This document shows, one piece after another, positions 1-10,864 of a DNA stretch of 64,000 nt. Every line of letters begins with the position of its first letter. Within the stretch, counting starts at the first letter, position 1. Origin of the DNA: Salvia splendens (taxonomy: Eukaryota > Streptophyta > Magnoliopsida > Lamiales > Lamiaceae); assembly GCF_004379255.2 (NCBI RefSeq), contig NW_024598547.1, positions 20,670-84,669 of the forward strand, in the 5' to 3' direction. Under the pieces are notes generated by a model that saw only the letters and a list, made by a program, of their open reading frames with translations, was not told where the DNA came from and did no database searches. A program made the translations under genes and the position numbers.

Positions 1-146
1 AGCCTGCTCGGCCCGGTGACAAGCAGCCGCCAACTTCCTCTGCATCTCAGCATAGTCGTTGGACGCTTTGGAGAGTTCGACGGCGACGAGCTTGGAGAGC
101 ATATCGTTCCTCTGAAAATGGAAAAAGCAAAAAGTCAACAGAGGGG

Positions 147-1238
147 CTACAAAAAATACAGAGAAAAAAAGCAAGGCCAGAAAATCAAGAAGAAATTCAC
201 CTCGGCGAAGTCCGTGGGCCATAAAAATGGCTCACAGATATGTTCCGAAGGAGGCGCCAAGACCACGTCTTTCTCTGGCGCTCTTGGGGGCTTCTGGGTC
301 TTCCCCTTCCCTTTTGCCGAAGTGGACTCCGGCTTTTTTGGATCCGAAGAGAGTCTTTTGCCTCTTCGGATTCTTCTCGGCATCAGGCGCCGAGCTGGTG
401 GTTTTTGGCCTCTCCGGTTCCTTAGATTCGGAGGATTTGCGGCTAATCTTATTCAGCATGTACACTGCCAAAAAGCAAGAAAACAAGGTTAGTTTTCGTC
501 GTCAAGCAGTAATGCATAAAAAAGAATTCCTCACCCTCAGTCTCTTCGTCCGAAGACGAGGAGTCGAACACGAAGTCGCCCTTGACGAGCTCAGACTCCA
601 GGTACTGCTTCCTAATCATGGGAATCTTATTGAGCTCGGCCTCGAGCTCGTCCAACGGTTCTACCCGAGGATGAGGAATAACGGACTTCGGCCCTCTCCA
701 GGAAAAGTCCGAAGCCGAAGTCCTATTATAAAAAAAGAAGCGATTTTGCCATTTCGGCCATTTGGTTTTGCAGAAGGCCCTAAAGGCTGTAAAGGGATCA
801 AGTAAAACCAAGATCCCTTCCTCTTAAACTGGAAGAAATTAAGGATTGCCCTCAGAGACAGATCCTTATCTAGCCTACGCAGTTCGGCAGCAAAGGCCGA
901 TAAGTGCCTCCAAGAGTTCGGAGTCACCTGACCTAAAGGGAGTTGAAAAAAATCTAGCAGCTCTACAAAGGCAGGGGGAAGAGGGAAACGAAGCCCGCAT
1001 TCCAAGCCGGCTTCATAAACGGTGGCGTAACCCTCCGGCGGGGAGTCAGCCCTATGAAGGTCGTCGGGAATCGCAACCTTCCCCCAGGAAAAAAGTATTT
1101 TTCGTGTAAAGATATCACAGTATCCTTGCTCAAGATGCTGTGAAAATACTCTACGGTCTTCTCCCCGGATTCTTTCCGGCTAGAAGACCCCTTATCCCCT
1201 TTCCTACCGCTACCTGACTCAGAAGAAGAAGAAGACAT
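147..1238 (-). pseudogene. Antisense ORF of the Tat element, gypsy-type 'putative transposase' domain, frameshifted
   Basis: The reading starts at MSSSSSESGSGRKG (1238 downwards), passes a low-complexity Ser/Lys leader, then a domain with motifs such as FVELLDFFQLPLGQ and PNSWRHLSAFAAELRRLDKDLSL. This resembles the Pfam 'Transposase (putative) gypsy type' family (PF04195), which despite the name has no demonstrated transposase activity. Next comes an acidic segment (SSSSDEETEGE), an intron-like stretch, and a Lys/Pro-rich segment. Compared with the copy at 25673, one base is missing near 1050 and there is a further shift near 340-380, so the frame is broken at least twice. Function in the element is unknown. 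Confidence 0.75.
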
Positions 1239-1562
1239 GGTTCTTACTCTTTGAAAGTCTGAAGAAATTCTGAAGAAATTTTTGAAAGCGGAAGGAAATT
1301 TTTACGCAAAAGAGAGAATGCAGAAGAAGCAATAGCAAAAGTGTTCAACTGATGAAGAAAGGACGTATTTATCAGATTCGGAGAAGATTTCAAAATCATC
1401 GCACCGTTTCGAATCCCACCTTTTCAGGATTCAACGGCCGGATTTTACTGTCGCATTTAATGCAGTCACGCGCAAGGCACGTCCCCTGACGTCAGCCTTC
1501 CCCGTACCTTTATCCAGAATGCCGAAGTGACTCGCTTCGCCGAAGTGATTCACTTCGCTTTT

Positions 1563-1575
1563 CGGGGGGGGGTAG
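1563..1575 (+). other. Polypurine tract of the Tat element
   Basis: A run of nine G followed by TAG directly precedes the LTR start TGATG. The same CGGGGGGGGTAG-type tract is found next to the 3' LTR of the second Tat copy (complement, 25334-25345). Confidence 0.8.
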
Positions 1576-2255
1576 TGATGGGGTACGTACTAAACAAGCC
1601 CAATAGCAGTGACGGCCCATCAGCCAAAGCCCAAGGAAGAGTATCAGTTCGGCATTACCAAAGAGTTCGGCCCTAGCCTACAGCTCGGTAAAAGCCGACC
1701 AATCAGTTCGGCATTACCAAAGAGTTCGGCCCCAGCCTACGGCTCGGTAAAAGCCGACCAATCAAGCTCTACTCTCAGATCGGCAAAAGCTGCTCGGCAA
1801 TAGTTCAGCAGTTCGGTCTCAGTATTCGACCGAACTGGGAGATAGTGGACCCATGCAGAACCTCCACGACCTCCACTACACGATCTATTTCGTGGTGGAC
1901 CCATGCAGGATCTCATGACCTCCACGACATCCACGACATACTTAGTGGTGATGTAAGCCACGACCTAGTTAGTGGTGATGTAAGCCACGACCTAGTTAGT
2001 GGTGATGCAAGCCACGATCTTAGTTCAATGTATAAATAGAACTTAGATCAGAAGAAGAAGGGAGCTCTCTAGACATAAAAGATCATATAGCAAGTCTGTA
2101 TTGTAAGCTGTAGAAAACAGATCAAGCAATACAACTCTGCCCTCTTTTCTTCCCGTGGACGTAGATTTACCTCAGTAAATCGAACCACGTAAATCTCTGT
2201 GTCGTGATCTGCATTTTCCTGCATTCATCACCATCAAAAATTCGCCAAACCATCA
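1576..2255 (+). repeat. 3' LTR of the Tat element
   Basis: It begins TGATG and ends CATCA, like the LTRs at 24624 and 31224, and contains the shared block ending in the CGTGTCGTGATCT-type motif near 2200. It is clearly diverged from those two LTRs, with different internal repeat numbers, so it is a different subfamily or an older copy. A 59-bp direct duplication (about 1645-1763, starting CAGTTCGGCATTACC) and three 27-bp copies of GTGGTGATGTAAGCCACGA (about 1942-2016) lie in the upstream half. Confidence 0.85.
2031..2038 (+). promoter_or_regulatory. LTR TATA box
   Basis: TATAAATA lies within the LTR. The same octamer is present at the corresponding place in the LTRs of the second copy (complement, 24848-24855 and 31448-31455). 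It is the likely core promoter of the element. Confidence 0.6.
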
Positions 2256-2834
2256 GATACATAATGTTCCATTAAATTACATCATTGTCGTGCTTGGACT
2301 TCTAATTTATAGGCTTGCTATTTTTCCCATAACGTACGTCCAAAATAACAATTAAAAGAACTTAGACCTGTAATTATTTATTGACAATTAAAACATTTTA
2401 TGTGTCCTTTCTGAATGAGAACGAACAATTATATTCAATAGGAGTTTCCGCGTAATTGGACCGTATATTAAATCCGTTTACTTTGTACCAGGAATACAAT
2501 ATACATATTCATAAATAAATAATCTTTATTATGCGACTGGGATTTCAATATAAAATGATAAAGTATAGAAAGATGGAGAAAAAAAATATTGTAAGTGGCA
2601 AACGGAACTCATTTTGTTAAAAAAAAAACTTATTACAAATAGATGGAAATTACATTCTAATGAACGAATAGATAATATAAGTATTTTATGAACGGGATTG
2701 AATTGATATTAATTATAGAATTTCAATCTTATGGCATTCAGATATTAATTAAATGATATAGTGTATGATCAAGTGATGCAAGGTTAGTAATCATTGAATT
2801 GCGTCCATAAATAGTAGCAAAAACTAACCAATCG
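2256..2834. other. AT-rich intergenic DNA
   Basis: No coding pattern, clear repeat or RNA gene was seen. The first five bases (GATAC) may be the target duplication of the Tat element. Confidence 0.5.
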
Positions 2835-3115
2835 TATTGTAGTTAAGATTTTAGAAAACTAACATGAGTGTTGCTCTTTCGTAGTTTTTGCTCAACTTAT
2901 TACTACTATCATTTCTTGATTGTTGCTCAACGTATACAGTAATTCGTGATATTAATGTGTTTTACGTAATGGAATTCAAAGATAAATATCAACTCACAAG
3001 TCCATTCACACACATATAAGTTTATATCGATAATTCTAATTTTTTTATACATATAAATGGACTAAATTAACTCTTTATGGCCGACCACATTATGGCCATT
3101 TAGCCTCACTCTTTT
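2835..3115 (-). mobile_element. Truncated copy of the GGCCATAATGTGGCC inverted-repeat MITE
   Basis: About 280 bp match, in reverse complement, the element at 60697-61080 (shared runs such as GAGTGTTGCTC, CTCAACTTATTACTAC and CTTTATGGCCGACCACATT). The end carrying the GGCC-flanked motif is present at about 3076-3106. The opposite end is missing, so this is a one-ended remnant. Confidence 0.7.
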
Positions 3116-3412
3116 TAAATTTAGTTATTTGTTAGTAAAAAACCTGATGTGGACCTGTTGTAGCATAATTTTAATGTATACATATAAAAAATTGGTAAAA
3201 GCAAAAGCGGTGGAAATTTAAAGTGTAAAGTTTATAAAGTAAAGTGTAAGGGGTTGTGAGGGTGACACGTGGTGAGACAGTGGCTATTGCATGCTTCCGC
3301 CGACAAAATCATCCAACCCATAGATTAAAATCTGCTACTACTACTACTCACTGCTTATTGAAATTTGAGCCCTAGGTCAACTCTAGTAATTTTAATCTGT
3401 TTATTTAATTAA

Positions 3413-4031
3413 GAGCACCAACATTGGCACGGAATTCCCGACGGAATTTCCCGCGGAATTACCAAAAACACCTTCTGCCTTGTCATACGGACTTCCTACT
3501 GCATTCTGCACAGTGGCGGACATCCCCAAGAACATCCCGAATGACTTCCCACAATTAAAAAAATTCACAAATTCACAAATTAAACAATTTCTGGAAGTAC
3601 GAAATTTACGGAATTAAATAGTCGACACGAATACGGAGAAAATGCAACCACTTTATTTAAAAAAAACATACTTCTTTATAAAAAAATACATAATTACTAA
3701 AAAAATTACATTATTAAAATAAAAATATATATAATTACTCGTTAATACAAGTGGTGCGAATGAAATGAAGTTCAACGGGACGTATTTATAGAAATTTTAA
3801 AAAAATATTTAATGCAATAAACGAGAATTCCGTGCGGTCATCCGTGAGAGCCAACGCAATGGCGGACGTCTGCGCGGCGTCACGACGGAATTCCAAGTAA
3901 ACGCCGCGGAACTGCGGTTTACTCGGCGGAATTCCGTATCCGTGCCTACCATGCACAATGACGGACGTCCGCCGCAGAATTCCGGCACGCCGGTCAAAAT
4001 TCCGCCGAGGCGGGCGTCATTGCTAATGCTC
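3413..4031. mobile_element. PIF/Harbinger-type MITE with TAA target duplication
   Basis: The ends GAGCACCAACATTGGC and (complement) GAGCATTAGCAATGAC are imperfect inverted repeats, flanked on both sides by TAA, the TWA-type target of PIF/Harbinger. Internal runs (ATTCACAAATT, ACGAATACGGAGAAAATGCAAC, GTGGTGCGAATGAAATGAAG) are shared with the ORF-bearing element at 51629, so it looks like a deletion derivative of that family. The right half is GC-rich with GGAATTCCG motifs. Confidence 0.8.
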
Positions 4032-4034
4032 TAA

Positions 4035-4684
4035 AAATCATTTTTGACCAACAAAATCGGTGTTTTAGAAATACACACTAAAGAGACTGAATTGTGTGCA
4101 TCAGTATATATAGAAATGAGATGAGAAAATGTCCTTAAAGTACTATATAGTCTTCTATATTGATTTTATATAGTCAAAAGTAATTTAATTACAAAAATTC
4201 CATATTAGTAGTACATAATATTTTTACATGTCAATAATTTAATAAATTATTATTATAGCTGTGCGCTTATTATATGGAAAATAAGTGAGCAAGTACTACA
4301 TTTAATTTAATCTACATGAGAGAAAAGTTAACGATATGAACATAAATGCCGCCTGAAAATTATTACAGCAGCAACATTTGAAATTCATATTAATTGTATT
4401 TGCAATAAATAAAAGTGTTAAGAGGGTTAAATATGGTTTGTCCGTTGGTATAGGGGAATAATTTAGATTGATAAGTAATTACGATATTCAAATTTAGCGC
4501 ACGTGGCGATTAGCTGGCGCCTTATGCATACTCGCAGAGACAGTAAAAACAATTATGGTGATATTAATATAAAATCGATGTAATCGAATTCTAACAATTA
4601 CTACTATTAATCATTTTTAATAATTTTGATTTGATGATTGAAGAACTTATTATGTCATATAGTAGTCTCATATTTCTGCGAAAA
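4035..4684. other. AT-rich intergenic DNA
   Basis: No gene, RNA or clear repeat was recognised. The last five bases (GAAAA) are the probable left target duplication of the following LTR element. Confidence 0.5.
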
Positions 4685-4971
4685 TGATATGAGCATATCT
4701 CCTAATATATTCATATATCTTATTATTTAGTTAGTTATTGATTTATCATATCTTTTCATATTTATTAGGATTATTTTTTTGTTTCGTACCCACTATTATA
4801 AATAATAGACATTATTCTTTAGTTCAATCATTCAAGAAATAAAATATTTTTACGCAACTTTCTTCACCTTCATCAACAAAACCCTAGTTCTTGTCGTGTG
4901 CGATCGACGGGCAAGCGTTCTCGCGACCTCACGGAGGAATTTGTACGAGGTTAAGGAGTTCGTCCTTAAAA
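4685..4971 (+). repeat. 5' LTR of the gag-only element
   Basis: It starts TGATATGAGCATATC and matches 7330-7610 closely across its length. A TATA-like CCACTATTATAAATA motif at about 4790 is conserved in both LTRs. The end reads CCTTAAAA instead of the CCTTAACA seen in the other LTR, so the terminal CA is mutated here. Confidence 0.8.
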
Positions 4972-4973
4972 AG

Positions 4974-4987
4974 TGGTGCTTTCATTG
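4974..4987 (+). other. Primer-binding site
   Basis: TGGTGCTTTCATTG lies 2 bases after the 5' LTR. It starts with the TGG complementary to a tRNA CCA end. I did not assign the tRNA. Confidence 0.6.
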
Positions 4988-5003
4988 TCGAACTCAATTT
5001 TCA

Positions 5004-7040
5004 ATGGCGAATCGTGGCGTGGATCACACGGAATCGATCGTCAATTCTTCCGTCGGCGCCTTCCGCGGGCTAGAAACTCTCCCTGCGACGAGCGGTGCTT
5101 TGGATGCGCCGGCATTGGCCTTCGAGCACGTCCTAGCGTCGCTAGCCCGAGTCGAGGCTAGTCTGGACTCGGCGGTACGACGGTCAGCCACCGCACAGCT
5201 GCCAGCGCGACCAGATCCTGATCCGCCATATCAAGATCGACGGTGTGGAAGAGAAGACGTACAATATCAGAGACCGCTGCTGACAACAACAACTTCGGTC
5301 GCGGCTCAGCCCCAATTAGGGTTGGGGAGCAACCCTCTCGCGGTCCACATCGACCGCACCTATCTGAGCCGTCCCCGTGGGAGCGTCACGGCATCAGCAA
5401 CAATGAGAACCGAGTTAGGCAGCCGACGACGGAGCTGTTTATGGCGAATCGTGTGGGGAGCCGCACGGAGCCGCTCGTGGCGACAGCAACCGGCGTCGTC
5501 GCAGGGGTGGAGTCGCAATCTTCGTCGACTCGGGCGTTGGATACACCGGCGTTGGCTTTCGAGCATGTGTTAGCGTCGTTGGCACAAATGGAGCCGAGGA
5601 TGGACGCGTCTGATCGGCGGGCAGCCGCCGCTCAAGCACCATCGCGGCCCGACCCCGATCCTCCCTACACGGATTGGCAGAGGGGGCGAGACGATTCTGG
5701 GAGGAATCGCCCGGTTTTGACGACATCAACAACGGTTTCATCTCTGCCGCAATTGGGGTTAGGAGGTCCTCCATCGACGCGTGTACATCAGCACACATAT
5801 CAGGCTGGTGCGTTGCCGTGGGATAGACCAGGGTTCATCAGCGACAGTCGCGGCGTCAGACAGCTGTCGGCGTGGGATAATCCTGCCCATAGATCAGAAA
5901 ATCGCTCCGGTCATTCCTCGCCGTGTGACTTGCCTAGGGCGAGAGCTGATGGGAATTTTGCTCGCCAACCAACGAGTTGGGATAATCCTGCGTCACGACA
6001 AGGCTATGGTCAGCAGTTTGAACTAGGGTTGGAACGGTACGGTATACCGCGCCGAAATGGCCATACCGCATACCGCACCGTACCGTGTGGTATGACCAAA
6101 AACCATACCTTTACCGTACCGCTTTTGTCGGTATACCAAAATTTAGATATCGTTACCGTACCGCTTTTGTCGGTATACCGTACCGTGATTTCGGTATACC
6201 GCAATTGCAGTATATACCGTATTTGCGGTATACCGTGTTATTTGTGGTATATACCGTAAATTTACGGTATATACCACAAATTTGCAGTATATACCGTATA
6301 TTTTCGGTATATACCGCAATTGCAGTATGATGCAGTATAACGCGGTATATACAAAATGCATACCTTTACCGTACCTAAAACTGTCGGTACAGTATGATAC
6401 CGTACCGAAAAGTACGGTATACCAAAAATTCGATATTTTTGGTATTTTTTCGGTACGGTAAGTGCGGTATTTCGATATATTTTCCCAGCCCTAGTTTGAA
6501 CATCCTAGGCATGTTAACATGCAACAGCCGCAGTTTGCTGAATCGGAGGTTGCGAATTGGATCTCGAGGAGGGAGTACTATTTCGAGCACCTTATAATGC
6601 CGGAAGAGAATAGAATAAACAAGAAGTTGGACGTGATGGACGAACAACAATGCCTGCTCACCTACACGGCTTCATCTGCGCCGTTGAAATATTCGGCGCC
6701 AGCCTACGTCACGCCGGTGCAAACAACGACTGAGCACTACTTCCACAATATGTCATCGCCGTCAAAAGACTACCACCAGCAGCTTCCTCCTCCAAAAACG
6801 TATCGGCCGCCGCCACCGTCGGCTTTGATTCCTGATTGTGATCGAGTTGAGGAAGGCTTTGCTGATTCTGCCAAGAAGATTCCTGTTTCTTCTGTTGTTT
6901 TTGATGGAGTTGAAAAGGTTGAGAAGATAGAGAAGTCCAGTCCGGATTCACCACGTAAAGAGAAACCGGGTCACGGTTGCATCGAGATTCAATGCGCGCG
7001 ACAATTGAATGCTTCTCGAGTAAAGATTCCCAAAGTCTAG
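5004..7040 (+). pseudogene. gag-like gene, internally duplicated and interrupted by a MITE
   Basis: Translation from the ATG at 5004 gives MANRGVDHTESIV with a block LDAPALAFEHVLASLARVEA, then a Pro/Thr-rich tail. A second, related block begins at the ATG at 5441 (MANRVGSRTEPL, with LDTPALAFEHVLASLAQMEP). The 437-bp offset is not a multiple of three, so the second copy is in another frame. After the MITE at 6024-6493, the frame from 6519 (ESEVANWISRREYYFEHL) resembles the capsid-like segment of chromovirus gag, followed by a Pro-rich tail ending at 7040. No zinc knuckle was found. It cannot be read as one protein. Confidence 0.65.
6024..6493. mobile_element. hAT-type MITE made largely of CGGTATACCG-like repeats
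   Basis: Exact 8-bp target duplications GTTTGAAC flank it (6016-6023 and 6494-6501), and the ends are TAGGGTTGGAA and, on the complement, TAGGGCTGGGAA. Both features are typical of hAT elements. The interior is dominated by TATACCG/CGGTATA words. The unit CGGTATACCG is its own reverse complement, so the whole element can fold in many registers. It lies inside the gag region of the LTR element. Confidence 0.9.
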
Positions 7041-7319
7041 ATTGGTTTGGGTAGTTCCATTGTGGACAACGCATCGCTGAAATTATTGAGTGATTCATCT
7101 CATGTCAGGGTTGTCGCAAGTATGAATCATCGATCAACATCGCTCAACGCCGATGCCTAGTTGATTCCTCCGCAAAATGACACTCTATGCTTGAGCATTC
7201 ATGGACGCATTGATGCAGGGAGACGCTCAACTATTCGGTGTATGTTTGACCCAGGAGGATTCCTCGACACTCATCGTTGCTTCATGGTTCCCACCTCGAG
7301 GACAAGGTGGATTTCAACC

Positions 7320-7329
7320 GTGGGGGAAT
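7320..7329 (+). other. Polypurine tract of the gag-only element
   Basis: GTGGGGGAAT directly precedes the 3' LTR start TGATACGAG. Confidence 0.7.
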
Positions 7330-7610
7330 TGATACGAGCATATCTCCTAATATATTCTCATATCTTATTATTTAGTTAGTTATTGATTTATCATATCTTT
7401 TCATATTTATTAGGATTATTTTCTTGTTTCGTATCCACTATTATAAATAGTGGACATTGTTCTCCAGTTCAATCATTCAAGAAATAAAATATTTTTACGC
7501 TACTTTCTTCTCCTTCATCAACAAAACCCTAGTTCTTGTCGTGTGCGATCGACGGGCAAGCGTTCCCACGACCTCACGGGGGAATTTGTACAAGGAGTTC
7601 ATCCTTAACA
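7330..7610 (+). repeat. 3' LTR of the gag-only element
   Basis: It is a near copy of 4685-4971 with scattered substitutions and a 9-base shorter 3' segment (TACAAGGAG versus TACGAGGTTAAGGAG). It ends in CA and is followed by GAAGA. Confidence 0.8.
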
Positions 7611-7615
7611 GAAGA

Positions 7616-8361
7616 TTTAATTAATAGTAGTCATTGAATCAGATTGGGTCGATTTTATAATGGGTTCTTTATTAATTAATGTTATTTTCATATGAAATTG
7701 CTCCCATTAGATCTTTAATATATGATTTGCAAGATTTATGATAATCACACATAATTTCCAATTTGATATGAAGATAATTACATAGATACCGGAAAGAAAA
7801 CTTAATATTGTAAATTTTACTATGAAATTTCCCACCATTAATGCTTCGGACGAGAAAAACTATGAATGTAAATTTTAGTATGTAAATTTGAATTATATAT
7901 GACGCGTTGGGTAGTATAAGTGGACTTTTTCGGACGAGAAAAACTATGAATGTGGTGTCAAATAGATGTAAACGACGTGTTTTCACGTACATTGTTTATT
8001 AGACCTCTGTCCAAATATTTTTTTTCATGTTTTTAGATGAAATTTTTTATTGTCTTGGATAAAATTTCAGTTTTAGTTTCCTGGAATTTGTTAGTTATCT
8101 TTATCGAATTTCTCCTTTTATTTGATTAAATTCGATCTTGTAATGGTCATATATAAATCGATGAAGGCCATGCATGTATGAATTATGATTCAATTTTGCC
8201 AAAAACATCCGCAGCAATCCCAGATACTATCAAAGTTCATATTTTTACTAGTACTAAATTTAAAATTTGTATGAATATCCAAAATTAGGTTGTAGTGTAG
8301 TGTGTGATTAACAATAAATGACCCTTGACAGTGAACAAAAGCATTCTCATACTGAACTAAA
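7616..8361. other. AT-rich intergenic DNA
   Basis: No gene is seen. The 20-base word CGGACGAGAAAAACTATGAA occurs twice (about 7849 and 7931), a short dispersed direct repeat. Confidence 0.5.
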
Positions 8362-8369
8362 CCCTAAAC

Positions 8370-9040
8370 TAGGGATGTCAATAGCCCGCCAAATTTATAG
8401 GGTTAGGGTTGGAAATTTCTAGCCCGATAAAATCACAACCTGATTAGCCCGTACCCGATTAACCCGCAACCCATTAGGGCCAGACCCGAAAACCCGATGG
8501 GCTGGCCCGAAAACCTGATAAAATTTCTATTATTCTATTTTTTACTCTCAATTCGACATTTCATTGATTAATATTAACTAAAAAAATAACTTTCAATTTT
8601 ATATTAAATATACAAATTATATATTTAATTTTTATTAATATAATAATTGATAAATAAATTAAAAACTTCAAATTCACAAAAAAATATATTTAAATTTCTA
8701 AAACATGCATTAAAATTTTACGAAATATCTCAAATATTACTATTTGATCATGTTTATGATTGAGTTTAAGCATATATCTTAAATATATCATAATTAAATA
8801 TTTTACATTGTATGAATATTAGTAATTTTAATCATTATTTATTGGATTGATCGCATGTTAATATTATCGGTAGCAACCCGATTAACCCGCTGGGCTAGCC
8901 CGAAACCCGAGCTTTTAGGGTTAGGGCTGAGCTTTTATAACCCGAAAGAAATCACAACCCGATTAGCCCGCACCCGATTGACCCGCAACCCGAGTAGGGT
9001 TGGCACGAAACCCGACGGGCCAGCCCGATTGACATCCCTA
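8370..9040. mobile_element. hAT-type MITE with AACCCGATTAGCCCG-rich ends
   Basis: Exact 8-bp target duplications CCCTAAAC lie at 8362-8369 and 9041-9048. Termini are TAGGGATGTCAAT and its exact complement ATTGACATCCCTA. Both subterminal regions (about 150 bp each) are dense in CCCGA, CCCGC and GGGTT words in inverted arrangement. The middle is AT-rich and non-coding. Confidence 0.92.
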
Positions 9041-9048
9041 CCCTAAAC

Positions 9049-10864
9049 CTTTCACTATAATGACATTTTGACATTTTGGTTCACTCCATATTTTCAAATG
9101 TATTATGAATTAAAACGCTCTAATAGTGAACTCCATGTTTTAATATCTAATTATGCATTTAATTAGGACGTAATAATTATCCTATATCACTACTCATATA
9201 TTTGTATATTATCGGATTAATGAACACGTACAAATATATAGTTTATATAAGTATCAACTTAATAAATTACTAGTATACATGTTCCTCATATTAGTAATGC
9301 ATTTTTTTACTTTGAGTCTTTTCACTTTTTTAAATAAATTAACACTTTCATTTTCTATTATTTTCAAAATGAAACACTTCAATCAACAAGGTAATGTATA
9401 AAAGTAGAATATATTTTCCCAAAAAATATACTATGTATACGTATATATACAAAACAAAATATGATAATATAAATGTATATTAATTAGTTTATTCTTTTGT
9501 ATGGAACGAAGAAATATCTTTGGTAAAATCCATGTTGATCGATCTATCTGCATTTTGATGGATTTTAATTTGCCAGCAAACAAAAATCATTATTTTACGT
9601 ATCCGACCTTGTAAGTTGTTATATCAGTATAGAGGAAACAAAGCTCAATACAAGCCTCCTAATATAGTTAATCATTTCCACTTTTAGGATTTTGTTGTGT
9701 TGCAAGAAATATTCCCGGAAGCATTTACATTACTATACAATTATTATTTCGATGAATACGAAGTAATTAGCTTTTTTTTTCGATTTTTTGTACTCCAACG
9801 TAGTAATGCATATTTTATGCGAAATTTGAAAACTATTGCATTATTTAAAAACACAAGATGAAGTACATTATTTAATACGTACAACATTTATTGTTCACAT
9901 ATGCTTGGCATCATTAAAAATACAAACTAATATTGAGTACATTGAACCAACAACCTCTTAATTATCAATTCAACATTCTATGTACTTTTGCTTTAATTAG
10001 CTCATGACGTGTTGCGGAAGAAGTTATGTTCACTTAAAAAGTACTAGTAATATAATCACTACTGTCAATAATAAATAATGCTTGTATACTGCATTATTTA
10101 AATAAATTACCTAATTACGTAATGCCAAATATTTAAATAGTAAACATATCTCCATCATAAGCTGTCTGTTTTCCAATGTGAAATGCTTAGTTGTTTACCT
10201 ACCATTAAATAGTACAATTTACGGTACGATTATTCAATTGTCTGCGCTTTGGAGTATTATTCAAAGATATGTAAGAGCCAAAAAACGGCAAAACTATTTT
10301 ACTTTAAATTTATATTTCTTAATAAATAAATTCCATCACTTTACACACTTATATTTGGAGAATTATTTTATCAAAAAAAAAATCATTTGGAGAATTTTAA
10401 AGTCCAAAACTTTCTACAACTAATCCATCCACCATCATGTGTCGCCGCAATATATACGCGATTTTATGAAATGTGTTCATGTTTATTTTTGGTAAGTATG
10501 ATACGAAAATTTGTAGTTTGATTATAACTCGGAATGTACTTAATTAGCATGTCTTATGTTAGCGTATCTAATAAAAAATCGAATCATAAAAACTCACAAT
10601 TAATTTTTGGATAGACCAGTAACCGGATAATAAAATAGAAAGTTCATCATTTTAATTAACACGAGAATAATTTTGTAAAAATTCAAAATAAGTCATTTTT
10701 CATGGGAAATCCCCAGATCTATGCACGTGATTCTTGCACGTGCAAACTCCCAGTGAAAATTTGTTGAAAATGGAAAGTACAACTAGTATTATACTATTCC
10801 ATATTAACGTCTTAACAATATATTCGATACGAAATATTCTAATTATTAGTAGGAGTACGTCTTT
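9049..10864. other. AT-rich intergenic DNA
   Basis: No ORF with recognisable protein character, RNA gene or tandem repeat was seen in this 1.8 kb. Confidence 0.5.

Larger units (their letters stand above)
1..2255 (+). mobile_element. 3' part of a Tat-lineage Ty3/gypsy LTR retrotransposon, cut by the window edge
   Basis: The stretch holds, in order, an ORF antisense to the element, a G-rich polypurine tract and one LTR, with TSD candidate GATAC right after the LTR. The antisense ORF and LTR match the complete element at 24624-31933, which lies in the opposite orientation. Antisense ORFs between integrase and the 3' LTR are known from Tat-type elements such as Retand and Grande. The gag-pol part and 5' LTR would lie left of base 1. 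Orientation is set by the polypurine tract preceding the LTR. Confidence 0.85.
4685..7610 (+). mobile_element. Small gag-only (TR-GAG-like) LTR retrotransposon
   Basis: Two direct LTRs of about 285 bp bracket 2.4 kb of internal DNA with a primer-binding site, a gag-like region and a polypurine tract, but no protease, reverse transcriptase or integrase motif. Flanks are GAAAA and GAAGA, a 4-of-5 target duplication. Size and content fit the non-autonomous TR-GAG class. The gag motif NWISRREYYFEHLIMPEENR recalls chromovirus-type Ty3/gypsy gag, so a full-length relative presumably supplies the enzymes. A hAT MITE has later inserted inside. Confidence 0.8.
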
